Part shown: one piece after another, positions 1-7,462 of the stretch
How the letters are laid out: each line of letters starts with the position of its first letter
Numbering within the stretch: the stretch's first letter is position 1
Assembly (NCBI GenBank): GCA_934248075.1
Contig: CAKQKH010000005.1
Coordinates: 21,851 to 85,850, forward strand
From: an uncultured Alphaproteobacteria bacterium
GTDB lineage: Bacteria > Pseudomonadota > Alphaproteobacteria > RF32 > CAG-239
Length of the DNA stretch: 64,000 nt
Reading direction: 5' to 3'
Notes under the pieces: generated by a model
Told to the model about the DNA's origin: nothing
What the model saw: the letters and a program-made list of their open reading frames with translations, nothing else
Database searches by the model: none
Made by a program: the position numbers and the translations under genes

Positions 1-543
1 GGGGTGCTTTCGATAGGTGGTATCTCCGGTTATTCTAAAGCGATGGCCAAATATCGCGTAAACAAAACCTTAGACCAGATTTCTATGTTGGTTATCAACA
101 TTCGTACGCTGTTTTCTTCCAGCATCGATTATGATGGTTTAAGCGCAACGAACGCTATTAGCTTAGGCATTATTCCAGGCGATATGCAAGGTGGTACTGC
201 CTCCAAGGTCAAGATAGTTAATTCTTATCAGGGGTCTGTATTGCTGGGTAACCCAGGAGACAGTGCTGATGCAAAAAGACGTTTTTATATTGCTTATGAT
301 GGCTTGAATTCAGAAGCTTGCGTTTCTTTAGCTACTGCTGATTGGGGCTCACAAAGTGGTTCCGGTCTTGAGGCAATACATATTAATGGAGGTGCTGCTA
401 CAGCTCCAGACGCTGTAACGTGCTCTGGTGATGGATGTTATAAAATAGGTACAGATATTCCAATTTCTTTAGCTAACGCTGTAAAAAGTTGTGCTGAGAC
501 TGACAGTAATAAGACGTTTGCTATAACTTGGTACTATTACTAG
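1..543 (+). CDS. Type IV pilin (PilS-like), 5' end cut by window edge
   Basis: This is the C-terminal 180 residues of a type IV pilin; the prepilin peptidase site and first hydrophobic residues lie left of base 1. The first visible residues (GVLSIGGISGYSKAM) are the end of the hydrophobic N-terminal helix typical of type IV pilins. The amphipathic helix that follows contains NIRTLF and then Y-x-GLS. A late Cys pair (about residues 102 and 164 of the visible part) could form the D-loop disulfide, and the protein ends in an Ile-x-Trp strand. The same Y-x-GLS and terminal C...I-x-W pattern occurs in the minus-strand protein at 1421-2014, so the two are probably paralogous pilins of one pilus. 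A strong hairpin terminator follows 24 bases after the stop. It is separated from the pilus operon by a GIY-YIG gene and repeats. Pilin identity is well supported; which pilin it is cannot be said. Confidence 0.8.
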   Translation, partial: GVLSIGGISGYSKAMAKYRVNKTLDQISMLVINIRTLFSSSIDYDGLSATNAISLGIIPGDMQGGTASKVKIVNSYQGSVLLGNPGDSADAKRRFYIAYDGLNSEACVSLATADWGSQSGSGLEAIHINGGAATAPDAVTCSGDGCYKIGTDIPISLANAVKSCAETDSNKTFAITWYYY

Positions 544-566
544 TCAAAGTATCGAAACTCAAAAAG

Positions 567-599
567 AGAGGAGAGTGTGGTGGCTCTCCTCTTTTTTTA
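567..599 (+). terminator. Rho-independent terminator after pilin gene
   Basis: A 9-bp perfect stem (AGAGGAGAG / CTCTCCTCT) with an 8-base loop is followed by seven T residues. It sits 24 bases downstream of the pilin stop codon. Confidence 0.85.
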
Positions 600-628
600 T
601 CTGCTCTTTTCATCGCATAATAAATCAA

Positions 629-686
629 CTGTCATCGCTCCGAGTGGCGAGCATTCTCGCCCGAGGTCAAGCGATCTTCCGTGCTG
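629..686 (-). repeat. REP-like palindromic element, copy 1
   Basis: A 58-base element with an internal stem (GGCGAG-CATT-CTCGCC) that matches, in inverted orientation, the element at 1129-1186. It recurs at 11782-11839 and 62082-62138. Copies 1 and 2 flank the GIY-YIG gene as inverted repeats. The surrounding non-coding stretch 600-772 otherwise shows nothing recognisable. Confidence 0.8.
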
Positions 687-772
687 TTGGAATGATGTCT
701 AGGTATAATCTTAATTTGGTTCCAAGAAAAAATGCTCTTGTTTTAGCGCTGATTATAGACTAACCTGATATT

Positions 773-1069
773 ATGAAAGAGATGTTTGTATATATTTTAA
801 CCAATAAAAATAACACTACGTTTTACACCGGTGTAACTTCTGATTTAATTCGCCGCGTCTATGAACATAAAAATAAAATCCTTCCGGGCTTTTCCAGTCA
901 ATATGATTTATTGAAACTGGTGTATTTTGAAAAAATCGAAGGTGAAGAACAAGCTATCAGGCGAGAAAAATATCTGAAAAAGTGTTATCGCAAGACCAAA
1001 GCAAAATTAATAAATCAGCTTAATCCATTATGGAAAGACTTATATCCCGAGCTGACCGGTGACTTGTAG
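773..1069 (+). CDS. GIY-YIG superfamily endonuclease-like protein
   Basis: A 98-aa single-domain protein of the small GIY-YIG (UvrC N-terminal-like, UPF0213/YhbQ type) family. The family signature is visible as VYILTN near residues 6-11, then YTGVT (18-22), the Arg of DLIRRVYEH (24-32) and a Glu in the YFEKIEGEEQAI helix (about residues 51-62). The basic segment REKYLKKCYRKTK follows. These are the usual catalytic Tyr, Arg and Glu positions. Family members of this size are often found in intergenic repeat-rich DNA; their cellular role is generally unproven. No strong Shine-Dalgarno is seen; Met4 at 782 is an alternative start. The gene is alone between two inverted REP-like copies and unrelated in function to the pilus genes around it. 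Confidence 0.85.
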   Translation: MKEMFVYILTNKNNTTFYTGVTSDLIRRVYEHKNKILPGFSSQYDLLKLVYFEKIEGEEQAIRREKYLKKCYRKTKAKLINQLNPLWKDLYPELTGDL

Positions 1070-1128
1070 CTAAGTGTGTGAACATTGTGCAATAACGCTA
1101 ATTATCTTGTTTTCACAATGTAGTATAT

Positions 1129-1186
1129 CAGCACGGAAGACCGCTTGACCTCGGGCGAGAATGCTCGCCACTCGGAGCGGTGACAG
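1129..1186 (+). repeat. REP-like palindromic element, copy 2
   Basis: Near-identical reverse complement of 629-686, beginning CAGCACGGAAGA and ending GTGACAG, with the internal stem CTCGG/GGCGAG...CTCGCC. It forms an inverted pair around the GIY-YIG gene. Confidence 0.8.
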
Positions 1187-1214
1187 TTGTTTTTTATGTA
1201 TTTAAAAAGAAAGG

Positions 1215-1315
1215 TCATTGCGCGAACGGCGTTTAGCCGTGAGAAGCAATCCATTTTTATCAAGAAACAAGATGGATTGCTTCGGTTCACTATCGTTCAC
1301 ACTCGCAATGACGGA
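1215..1315. repeat. Long inverted-repeat element (CATTGCG...CGCAATG type)
   Basis: The outer arms CATTGCG and CGCAATG and inner arms AAGCAATCCAT and ATGGATTGCTT pair around a short centre. It is a REP/BIME-style dispersed element and no coding is seen in it. Confidence 0.65.
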
Positions 1316-1339
1316 ACAGGGGGCAAAATCGCGCACTAT

Positions 1340-1405
1340 CCCGAGCCTCGAACAAAGTGAGTGGCGAGTAATAGCTTAAGAATGCCTGTGCGGCTTCGCA
1401 CCGTC
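1340..1405 (+). repeat. Dispersed repeat, type 2, copy 1
   Basis: The segment starting CCCGAGCCTCGAAC and ending GCGGCTTCGCAC is nearly identical to 11861-11921; its last part recurs near 62165-62182. Confidence 0.7.
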
Positions 1406-1420
1406 GCCCGCCGTCGCGGG

Positions 1421-2014
1421 TTAGAAATGCCAGATTATAATGCTATTGTTTCCACAAAGTTTTCGAGCCTTGTCTTTGCCGATAGGCAACCGATTTTCAG
1501 CCTCGTCCCAAGTAAACAAAGTTTCCGTTTGGCCGTCGATAATAGAAATTCCGCTGACACCAAGCCAGAATTTTTGTGAAAATTTATGTCCGGCCAATTC
1601 GACGCATTGTTTTGCGCTCAAATTTTTGTAGGCAATGTCAAAATTTCTTGCTCCCGGCATTAATAGACCGCCGTCCGCGCCTTGCCCGACAGCAACCAGG
1701 TTACCCATATATCCGCTTAAATTTCCGTTTTTGAGCATAGACTGCGGCGCCATTTTTTTCTTAATCACCTCTTGAGTGCTAAGCCCCCAATAATCCGGAC
1801 GGTTTTGATAGTAGCGGCGAATATTGTCAGCCAGTTGGTTTAGCTCGGTTGCGGCCTCTGCTACTCCGCTGTCTTCCTGACTAAAGATAAAAACCAATCC
1901 CCCCCACAGCAAAAGCATTGTTGCTACAATTCCGGCCAATATTCGGCCGCGCAAACGAATACGTCTGACTTTTGCTTTCAGGTTATACAGTATGGTTTGT
2001 ATTTTATCTTTCAT
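1421..2014 (-). CDS. pilS: PilS-like type IVb pilin or pilin-like protein
   Basis: A 197-aa protein at the end of the pilus operon, in the pilS position of the IncI1 R64 pil order. A basic N-terminus (KAKVRRIRLRGR) precedes one hydrophobic segment (about residues 28-46). A globular domain with Y-W-GLS follows, with two Cys near residues 134 and 186 and a terminal I-I-W segment like the pilin at the left window edge. A canonical G/FTLxE prepilin cleavage site is not obvious: after RGR the sequence runs ILAGIVATM without the Glu at +5. It may be a minor pilin, an uncleaved pilin-like protein or a divergent prepilin. The start follows a GGAG ribosome site and lies 3 bases after the pilR stop. 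Confidence 0.7.
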   Translation of the reverse strand: MKDKIQTILYNLKAKVRRIRLRGRILAGIVATMLLLWGGLVFIFSQEDSGVAEAATELNQLADNIRRYYQNRPDYWGLSTQEVIKKKMAPQSMLKNGNLSGYMGNLVAVGQGADGGLLMPGARNFDIAYKNLSAKQCVELAGHKFSQKFWLGVSGISIIDGQTETLFTWDEAENRLPIGKDKARKLCGNNSIIIWHF

Positions 2015-2017
2015 TTT

Positions 2018-3151
2018 TTATACTCCGCTTCCCATGCCGCTGGTGATTTGATCTTGCATTTCAAAGGTGCCCATAACCGCCCATGCGATAACCGCGCCAA
2101 TAGCCAGCAAAGCCACCATGTTTAAGATTCCTGCCTTCTCTTCAATCATATAGACGGATTCTTCCAGCCAGTCATTGGCCAGATTGTCCAAAGCCTCTTC
2201 AAAGTTATCCAATTCTGAATAAATCTTAAGGTCGCCGATAATCTCTTTGTCCGGAAAGTCTAGTCCGGTTTTGGCCAAAGCTTGCCCAAGGTTATCACCA
2301 TTGTTGATATAAATCAGCGTCTTATCAATTCGCTCGCGCAGATAGCGGCTTGAGTCACGACGAAGCGCGCGCATTGCAGTAGATACCGGAGTTCCACCCT
2401 TGACCAGCGCCGACAGTGCCAACAGCCAGCTGATGCCGGTAAAAACTTTGTACAGTGACCATGGCGGAATATAGTCAAAATATGCGCGAATTTTGCCGGT
2501 CCAAATTCCGATAGTGAAATAAATTACAATCATCAAAATCGGCAAGCTCAAAAAGGCGGCCAACCAGTTGTCTTTAATCCAGGCCGAGAGGTTGACCAAA
2601 TCCCGCGCCATGCCGTGCCAAACTACGGTCGGTGCCGCGTCAATCATCGGCGGCACCATATAAACGCCGATAGCATAAATAATCAGCACCGCCATCATCA
2701 TCAAAAAGCTCGGGTAGGCAATAGCGCCGACAATCGGGCGAATCATTTTAGTCGATCCCTCGGTGACCTTAATCAGATTAAGCAATGCGCTTTCCAGGTC
2801 AGAAACGTCGCCGACCGAAAGCATCAGCCGCTCTCGAGCCGGAGCCCAGCCTTTCAGCGCATCAGAAAAGGTTTTACCGTTGTTTAGAGCCTTGCCCCAT
2901 GCAGCAATCGCAATCGCCAAAGGCTCTCCGGGGTTTTTGCCGCCATTGCTGGCGCCGTCGTGCAGCATATCCAGCGCGTCCATCAAAGAAAAGCGGTTTT
3001 TCATCAGCGAGGCGATTTTGCGATACATCTTGAGCCGTACTTTGTTGGAGAACAAGATAATCATTTTGGCATAATATTCCTCGATGAGGTTAAACTTCAT
3101 CATCGCCTTTTGCAAAGATTTGGACTTTCTTTTATTATTTTCTTCCGCCAT
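2018..3151 (-). CDS. pilR: T4b pilus inner-membrane platform protein PilR (GspF family)
   Basis: A 377-aa GspF/PilC-family polytopic protein that would form the inner-membrane platform on which the PilQ ATPase acts. Two homologous cytoplasmic helical domains (about residues 40-150 and 240-340) alternate with hydrophobic segments near residues 148-170, 195-215 and 345-365. An LSALVKGGTPVSTAM segment resembles the second-domain GG-ish motif of GspF proteins. Length fits PilR of R64-type thin pili. It starts at an ATG after AGGAGTAAGATA, 10 bases after pilQ, and lies 3 bases before pilS, so translation is coupled within the pilus operon. Confidence 0.9.
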   Translation of the reverse strand: MAEENNKRKSKSLQKAMMKFNLIEEYYAKMIILFSNKVRLKMYRKIASLMKNRFSLMDALDMLHDGASNGGKNPGEPLAIAIAAWGKALNNGKTFSDALKGWAPARERLMLSVGDVSDLESALLNLIKVTEGSTKMIRPIVGAIAYPSFLMMMAVLIIYAIGVYMVPPMIDAAPTVVWHGMARDLVNLSAWIKDNWLAAFLSLPILMIVIYFTIGIWTGKIRAYFDYIPPWSLYKVFTGISWLLALSALVKGGTPVSTAMRALRRDSSRYLRERIDKTLIYINNGDNLGQALAKTGLDFPDKEIIGDLKIYSELDNFEEALDNLANDWLEESVYMIEEKAGILNMVALLAIGAVIAWAVMGTFEMQDQITSGMGSGV

Positions 3152-3161
3152 TATCTTACTC

Positions 3162-4856
3162 CTAATATACCGGACGCTGATCCATCAATCCGCACCAACG
3201 CTCAACTTCATCAAGATCAATCAGTCCTTTGAGCATGCGTTCAATAGCCGCCTCTTTGAGGGTGCGGCCATTGAGATCACTGGTCCAATAGTCAATAGCC
3301 TTACGAGTTTCGCCTTTTATCATCAACTCCAAAAACATCGCGTCTGGCAAGATGATTTCCGGCACGCTCATACGTCCTTTAATGCCCGTGTTGTTGCAAT
3401 ATTTGCACCCCGAGCCGCGTACAAATGTGTTTTCAACGCCAAAATCGCCTAACGCCACTCTTAGCCGTTGCACAGAAAGATCATTAAGCCGTTCCTTAAC
3501 AGAAACACGGCAGTGCGGACACAATTTGCGGAACAAACGTTGCGAAATAAGCCCTTTTATCAGTTCCGGATCAAGCAACTTAAAGGTTTCCACTCCCATA
3601 TCGCGCAGACGGGTCAGAATCGCCGGTGCCGAGTTGGCGTGCAAGGTTGTCCAAACTCCGTGGCCGGACAGCGCGCCCTTAAAAGTCAACTGAGCCGCTG
3701 AGAGCGAGCGCACCTCGCCTACCATCATAACATCAGGGTCAGAACGCAACGCGGCGGACAAAGCCTTGGTAAATTGTTCGTCTTTCTCTTCTTCGGTGTT
3801 GGCGTTGGTCACCGGCATTTGCCGCGCTCCCGGAATGGGGTACTCCGGCGGATCTTCCACTGTAATCAGGTTGATTTCGTAGTTTTTTTCCTGCAAAAGC
3901 TTAATCATGTTGCGTTGCAAAGTGGTGGATTTTCCGGATCCGGTCGGGCCGGCAATAATATTCAAACCAACCGGAACTGCGCGCAAACGATAAAACAAAT
4001 TTTCTTCATATTCGCCAAAGCCCAAGCTTGACAGATCGCCGGAACCATCGGGGTTGTCATCGGCGTACAACAAGCGCATAACCAAATATTGCGAGCCAAA
4101 GGCAATCGGGTTAAATTGCAAACGAATAGCCAACACGTTGTGAGGCAACATCAATTTACCTTTTGAGCCGCGCAATGGAGTGGAACCAAGCTTTTGCGCG
4201 CCCTGAAATTCGTTTTGAGCGTAGTTGGAGTCAGACACATCAGCTGAAGCAAACGCCGCGCGTACAAAAGACTCGCCCCAGTCTTTATTATATTCCATTT
4301 CCGTGGTCATCATACCATTAATACGAAACATAATCTGGGTGCTGTCTGCCACAATAACATGCACGTCCGACACTTTCTGCGCTGCGGCGCGTGCAATTAC
4401 GTTGACAAAGTCCTTTTGCATTTGCAGTTGGTCAAGTTCGCTATCTTCGCGGACATCAACTGCGGCCTGCGCGCGTTCGCCAATGCTATAAATAGCATTT
4501 ATTTCGTTCTGAGAAACATAAGTAGGTTTAAGAATATTCAGTCTTTTTTTGCGCGCCAAAACCTCAAAACTGAGCACGCGGCCATCAAATTTGTGCGATT
4601 CCGCCACCAAAAAGCGGCCGTCTGAGAACAAGGCCAGCAGGCGGCGGGTGTCATCGTTAATAACTAAGGACGACCCCGGCAGCGTCAGCAGACGATTGCC
4701 GTTAGAAAAATATGTGTCGGCGATTGTAGATTTTTTTTCGCTTCCGCCACGAGATGCGTCGCTTACCGATGAGGCGGCAGACTCAGCTGCGGCATCAGTT
4801 TCTTCTGATGCCGACTGCTCTACATTAGTTTTGATTTCCTCATCGTTTTCAGCCAT
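3162..4856 (-). CDS. pilQ: T4b pilus assembly ATPase PilQ (GspE/PilB family)
   Basis: A 564-aa cytoplasmic secretion ATPase that powers pilus extension. The Walker A motif GPTGSGKST lies near residue 303. An Asp/Walker B segment reads DPDVMMVGEVRS, and a His-box reads HGVWTTLHANSA. Two CxxC pairs (CPHC and CKYC) form the zinc-binding element of GspE/PilB ATPases. The first 60 residues are acidic and low-complexity. The length matches PilQ of R64 thin pili. It lies between pilP and pilR with 6- and 10-base gaps. Confidence 0.95.
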   Translation of the reverse strand: MAENDEEIKTNVEQSASEETDAAAESAASSVSDASRGGSEKKSTIADTYFSNGNRLLTLPGSSLVINDDTRRLLALFSDGRFLVAESHKFDGRVLSFEVLARKKRLNILKPTYVSQNEINAIYSIGERAQAAVDVREDSELDQLQMQKDFVNVIARAAAQKVSDVHVIVADSTQIMFRINGMMTTEMEYNKDWGESFVRAAFASADVSDSNYAQNEFQGAQKLGSTPLRGSKGKLMLPHNVLAIRLQFNPIAFGSQYLVMRLLYADDNPDGSGDLSSLGFGEYEENLFYRLRAVPVGLNIIAGPTGSGKSTTLQRNMIKLLQEKNYEINLITVEDPPEYPIPGARQMPVTNANTEEEKDEQFTKALSAALRSDPDVMMVGEVRSLSAAQLTFKGALSGHGVWTTLHANSAPAILTRLRDMGVETFKLLDPELIKGLISQRLFRKLCPHCRVSVKERLNDLSVQRLRVALGDFGVENTFVRGSGCKYCNNTGIKGRMSVPEIILPDAMFLELMIKGETRKAIDYWTSDLNGRTLKEAAIERMLKGLIDLDEVERWCGLMDQRPVY

Positions 4857-4862
4857 TTATCC

Positions 4863-6185
4863 TTACCTGGCCATCATAGACTGGCCTAACCCCGGAATCC
4901 CCACGCTGGAGGCAAAATTTTGTTTAGATTGGTCAGCTGGCGCCGGAGCCTCGCTGGCCGCCGGCAAAGCCGGAGTAATGGAAGACTTCGGTTGCTCCAA
5001 AGGCAAAATGCCGCCGGCCGCGAAATACAAATAATCTTTCAGTCCGTCTTTTTCAGCTCTTACATAAGTAGATGTAATATCGTCAATCACATGACCGCTT
5101 TGCAACGTGGTGCCTTTTTTAACATAAAAAGGCGTGCCGTCCTGATTAATCAGTTTGGCGATTAATTCTCCGTTCTGACCGCGGATTTCCATAACCGCAT
5201 ACATATTTTGCAACTTCAGCTCCGGAACCACAATCTCAGACGCTTGCGAAGAAGGTGACGCTGGTTGAGCGCCCAAATCCGCTCCGTCGGCAAACGGGTT
5301 GCGCTTCTCAATTTCTCTCTCCTGAGCCTCAATCCGTGCCTTCAGAATAGATATTTGTGTTTGCAGATTATCAATTTCTTTGTTGTACGCGTTTATCATC
5401 TCTGAAGACTGAGCCGCCGCAGAAAGAATACTGGCCTTAACATTCTTCAGTTTAGTTTGCGTGTCGTCCAACACTGCCTGATTTTCTTTTTTTAGGCCGT
5501 CAATTTGCTGATACAAAGTCGCGTCATGAGAAATCCATTCCTGAGTGGCCGCCAACATATCATTTTTATAAGCGTTCAACAATTTTTCCTGACGAATTTT
5601 CTCAAATTGAATGTCCAGCTCTCTAAGTTTTTCCTGCTCTTGCAAAACTTTTTGTTCTTGCTCTTTTTCCCATTCAATTTTCTTGCGCTGTTGTTCTTCG
5701 GCTTTTTCTTGCTCCTGAATAACAGCTTGTTTGCGCTGATTTTTTATAGCTTCAATTTCGTTCTGAACTTTTTCACGACGCAATTCCAAATTCAGCAAAG
5801 CCGTCTGCTTTTCCAAATCAGACATTTTGGCAAAAACCTCATCATCAATAAGGCTGTCATCATTGGTGCCGAGCAGACCGACACCTGCTCCCGGCTGGTT
5901 TAGCATTTGTGCCGGCATAACCGGAGTTGCTGGCTGGGTCTCCACTGTTGCGGTCGGCTCTGCTACCGGAGCCGCCGAATTCACAACCGGAATTTTTTGT
6001 TCTTGCTCGGCTTTCCCAAACAACGGCGCGTTTTCTGGCACGCTTGGAGCTGCGCCTTCATCATCATCAAACATGGCATCTTCCGAAAGGGTAACAACAC
6101 CTTGAGCGCGCACATAACCGCAGTTTGCCGCCACCATCAAAGCTAATGCCGAAACGCCTAAAAAATTTCTCATTTTATAAAACAT
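4863..6185 (-). CDS. pilP: T4b pilus protein PilP, with long coiled coil
   Basis: A 440-aa exported protein with a signal peptide (residues 1-27, ending YVRAQ). A linker rich in Pro and Ala follows, then a long Glu/Gln/Lys-rich coiled coil (about 125-290). The C-terminal domain (about 315-405) has the PilP pattern of a short beta domain: MYAVMEIRGQNG, then GTPFYVKKGTTLQSGHVIDDI. R64-type PilP proteins are usually only about 150-200 residues, so the coiled-coil insertion makes this one more than twice the usual size. PilP is expected to link PilO and the secretin PilN in the periplasm. The start at 6185 follows GAGGGGAC and overlaps the pilO stop by 11 bases. Confidence 0.85.
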   Translation of the reverse strand: MFYKMRNFLGVSALALMVAANCGYVRAQGVVTLSEDAMFDDDEGAAPSVPENAPLFGKAEQEQKIPVVNSAAPVAEPTATVETQPATPVMPAQMLNQPGAGVGLLGTNDDSLIDDEVFAKMSDLEKQTALLNLELRREKVQNEIEAIKNQRKQAVIQEQEKAEEQQRKKIEWEKEQEQKVLQEQEKLRELDIQFEKIRQEKLLNAYKNDMLAATQEWISHDATLYQQIDGLKKENQAVLDDTQTKLKNVKASILSAAAQSSEMINAYNKEIDNLQTQISILKARIEAQEREIEKRNPFADGADLGAQPASPSSQASEIVVPELKLQNMYAVMEIRGQNGELIAKLINQDGTPFYVKKGTTLQSGHVIDDITSTYVRAEKDGLKDYLYFAAGGILPLEQPKSSITPALPAASEAPAPADQSKQNFASSVGIPGLGQSMMAR

Positions 6186-7452
6186 AGATTGTCCCCTCGT
6201 AATGCCAAGTTTTGTCGTTTGGAGAATATGTTATAAGTTTAATCTCAAGTCCTGAATATTTTGTTAACAATTCCACCCATGTCAGCGGATTATATTCGGA
6301 GTTCAGAGAAAATTTAATCATCCGATACGCTGTGCCGGTAGAAGACTTTATGCTGTCGGCAGACAATGAAATCGGCACGCCGATAGCTTGAAAAGTATCA
6401 TTAAGCTCATCTTGCAAATCTGCAAACCTTTTTTGCGGCGGGCTGAGCAATTCCTCAGCTTTTTGCAAAGACAAGGTTGCCGACAAAACTGAGCCGTTGG
6501 CAGAAAAATTATAACCAGAAAACTTCAGACCGGAATCATCAAGCGCCTTTTTGGCCCAAGATACTCGTCCGACATTGCGCGACCATGTGGTCGCCGCGCT
6601 GCCGTTGTTGCAGCTGATGCCGCCGATGCTCCACCCCGGAGGCAAAATCTTGTCCAGCGCCACAATGCCCTCATAGCAATTTTGCATCACCTGTTTTGGG
6701 TTAGGCACTTTCTCCCATGGTTTAACCTCAACCACAGGCTCTGCCTTGGGTACAGCCTTAGGCTTTACCGGAACCATAACTGGCCGCACGCTCGGAGTCA
6801 AAAACAGCGTGTCAATCAGGCTTGACAACAACCAGATGCCGACCACGGCGGACACGGCAATCACCATAAACAGCTTGGTGCCGCGCAAAGCCTTAATCTT
6901 TTGCAGCTTAGACTTGGCGCCGCGAGCTAGGATTTCGCTCAAATCCAGCTGCTCGGTATCCTCAATATTCCACTCTTTGGGCGCAATTTTTTTGCCCCAG
7001 TCCGGCACCGCCAGCATCGACGTAAACTGTTCTTTAGCCTCTTCTTCGCTCAAGAACAGCATATCACCGTCCGAAAGAATAATATCGTTACGAATACAAG
7101 TGTACCACCAGCCCTCAGGTGTCTTAAACACGGCTACAAACGAGCCGATATCAGACAATGCCGTGGCCAACGCAACCGCCGCAACGGTCTCGCCGCTTTT
7201 GTATCCCTCGTGAGAAACGCAAATACCAAACTGAGGTGCTTTGCCACCCTTGATGCAGAATAAGTCCGCCCCTTCCAATACGCCGGCAGAGGCGTCTTCC
7301 ACTTCCTGAAACGGATCGCTGGCGTTTTGCAACGGCTGCCAAAACAAACTCGTGGCATAAGACATCCCGTCAATCGTGATAGATGTACCCCAAGAGCGTC
7401 TGGCCGAGCCGGTATCTACGTCATCATCAAGCAGTTTGGCTTCTTCAAGCAC
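6175..7452 (-). CDS. pilO: T4b pilus accessory protein PilO
   Basis: A 425-aa PilO_2-family protein. The cytoplasmic N-terminal half contains the typical WWYTCIRND...ILSDGD segment (about residues 120-135). One transmembrane helix (about 197-217) follows, then a periplasmic part with the C-terminal TWHYEGTIYV strand. It would form the inner-membrane alignment complex with PilP. The GTG start at 7452 is chosen because AGGAG lies 7 bases upstream. It sits 10 bases after pilN and overlaps pilP. Confidence 0.85.
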   Translation of the reverse strand: MLEEAKLLDDDVDTGSARRSWGTSITIDGMSYATSLFWQPLQNASDPFQEVEDASAGVLEGADLFCIKGGKAPQFGICVSHEGYKSGETVAAVALATALSDIGSFVAVFKTPEGWWYTCIRNDIILSDGDMLFLSEEEAKEQFTSMLAVPDWGKKIAPKEWNIEDTEQLDLSEILARGAKSKLQKIKALRGTKLFMVIAVSAVVGIWLLSSLIDTLFLTPSVRPVMVPVKPKAVPKAEPVVEVKPWEKVPNPKQVMQNCYEGIVALDKILPPGWSIGGISCNNGSAATTWSRNVGRVSWAKKALDDSGLKFSGYNFSANGSVLSATLSLQKAEELLSPPQKRFADLQDELNDTFQAIGVPISLSADSIKSSTGTAYRMIKFSLNSEYNPLTWVELLTKYSGLEIKLITYSPNDKTWHYEGTIYVL

Positions 7453-7462
7453 GGGCTTTCTC

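Larger units (their letters stand above)
1070..1420. other. Non-coding, repeat-filled intergenic region
   Basis: A 351-bp gap between the GIY-YIG stop and the end of the pilus operon. It holds the REP-like element at 1129-1186, a second inverted-repeat element at about 1215-1315, and a third repeat type at 1340-1405 that recurs at 11861-11921. Short open frames here read through the palindromes and are not considered genes. No terminator for the minus-strand pilus operon is evident. Confidence 0.75.

Noticed and set aside
1102..1290. Short open frames across the intergenic palindromes
   Set aside because: They read through REP-like elements that recur elsewhere in different frames; no ribosome site or protein pattern.
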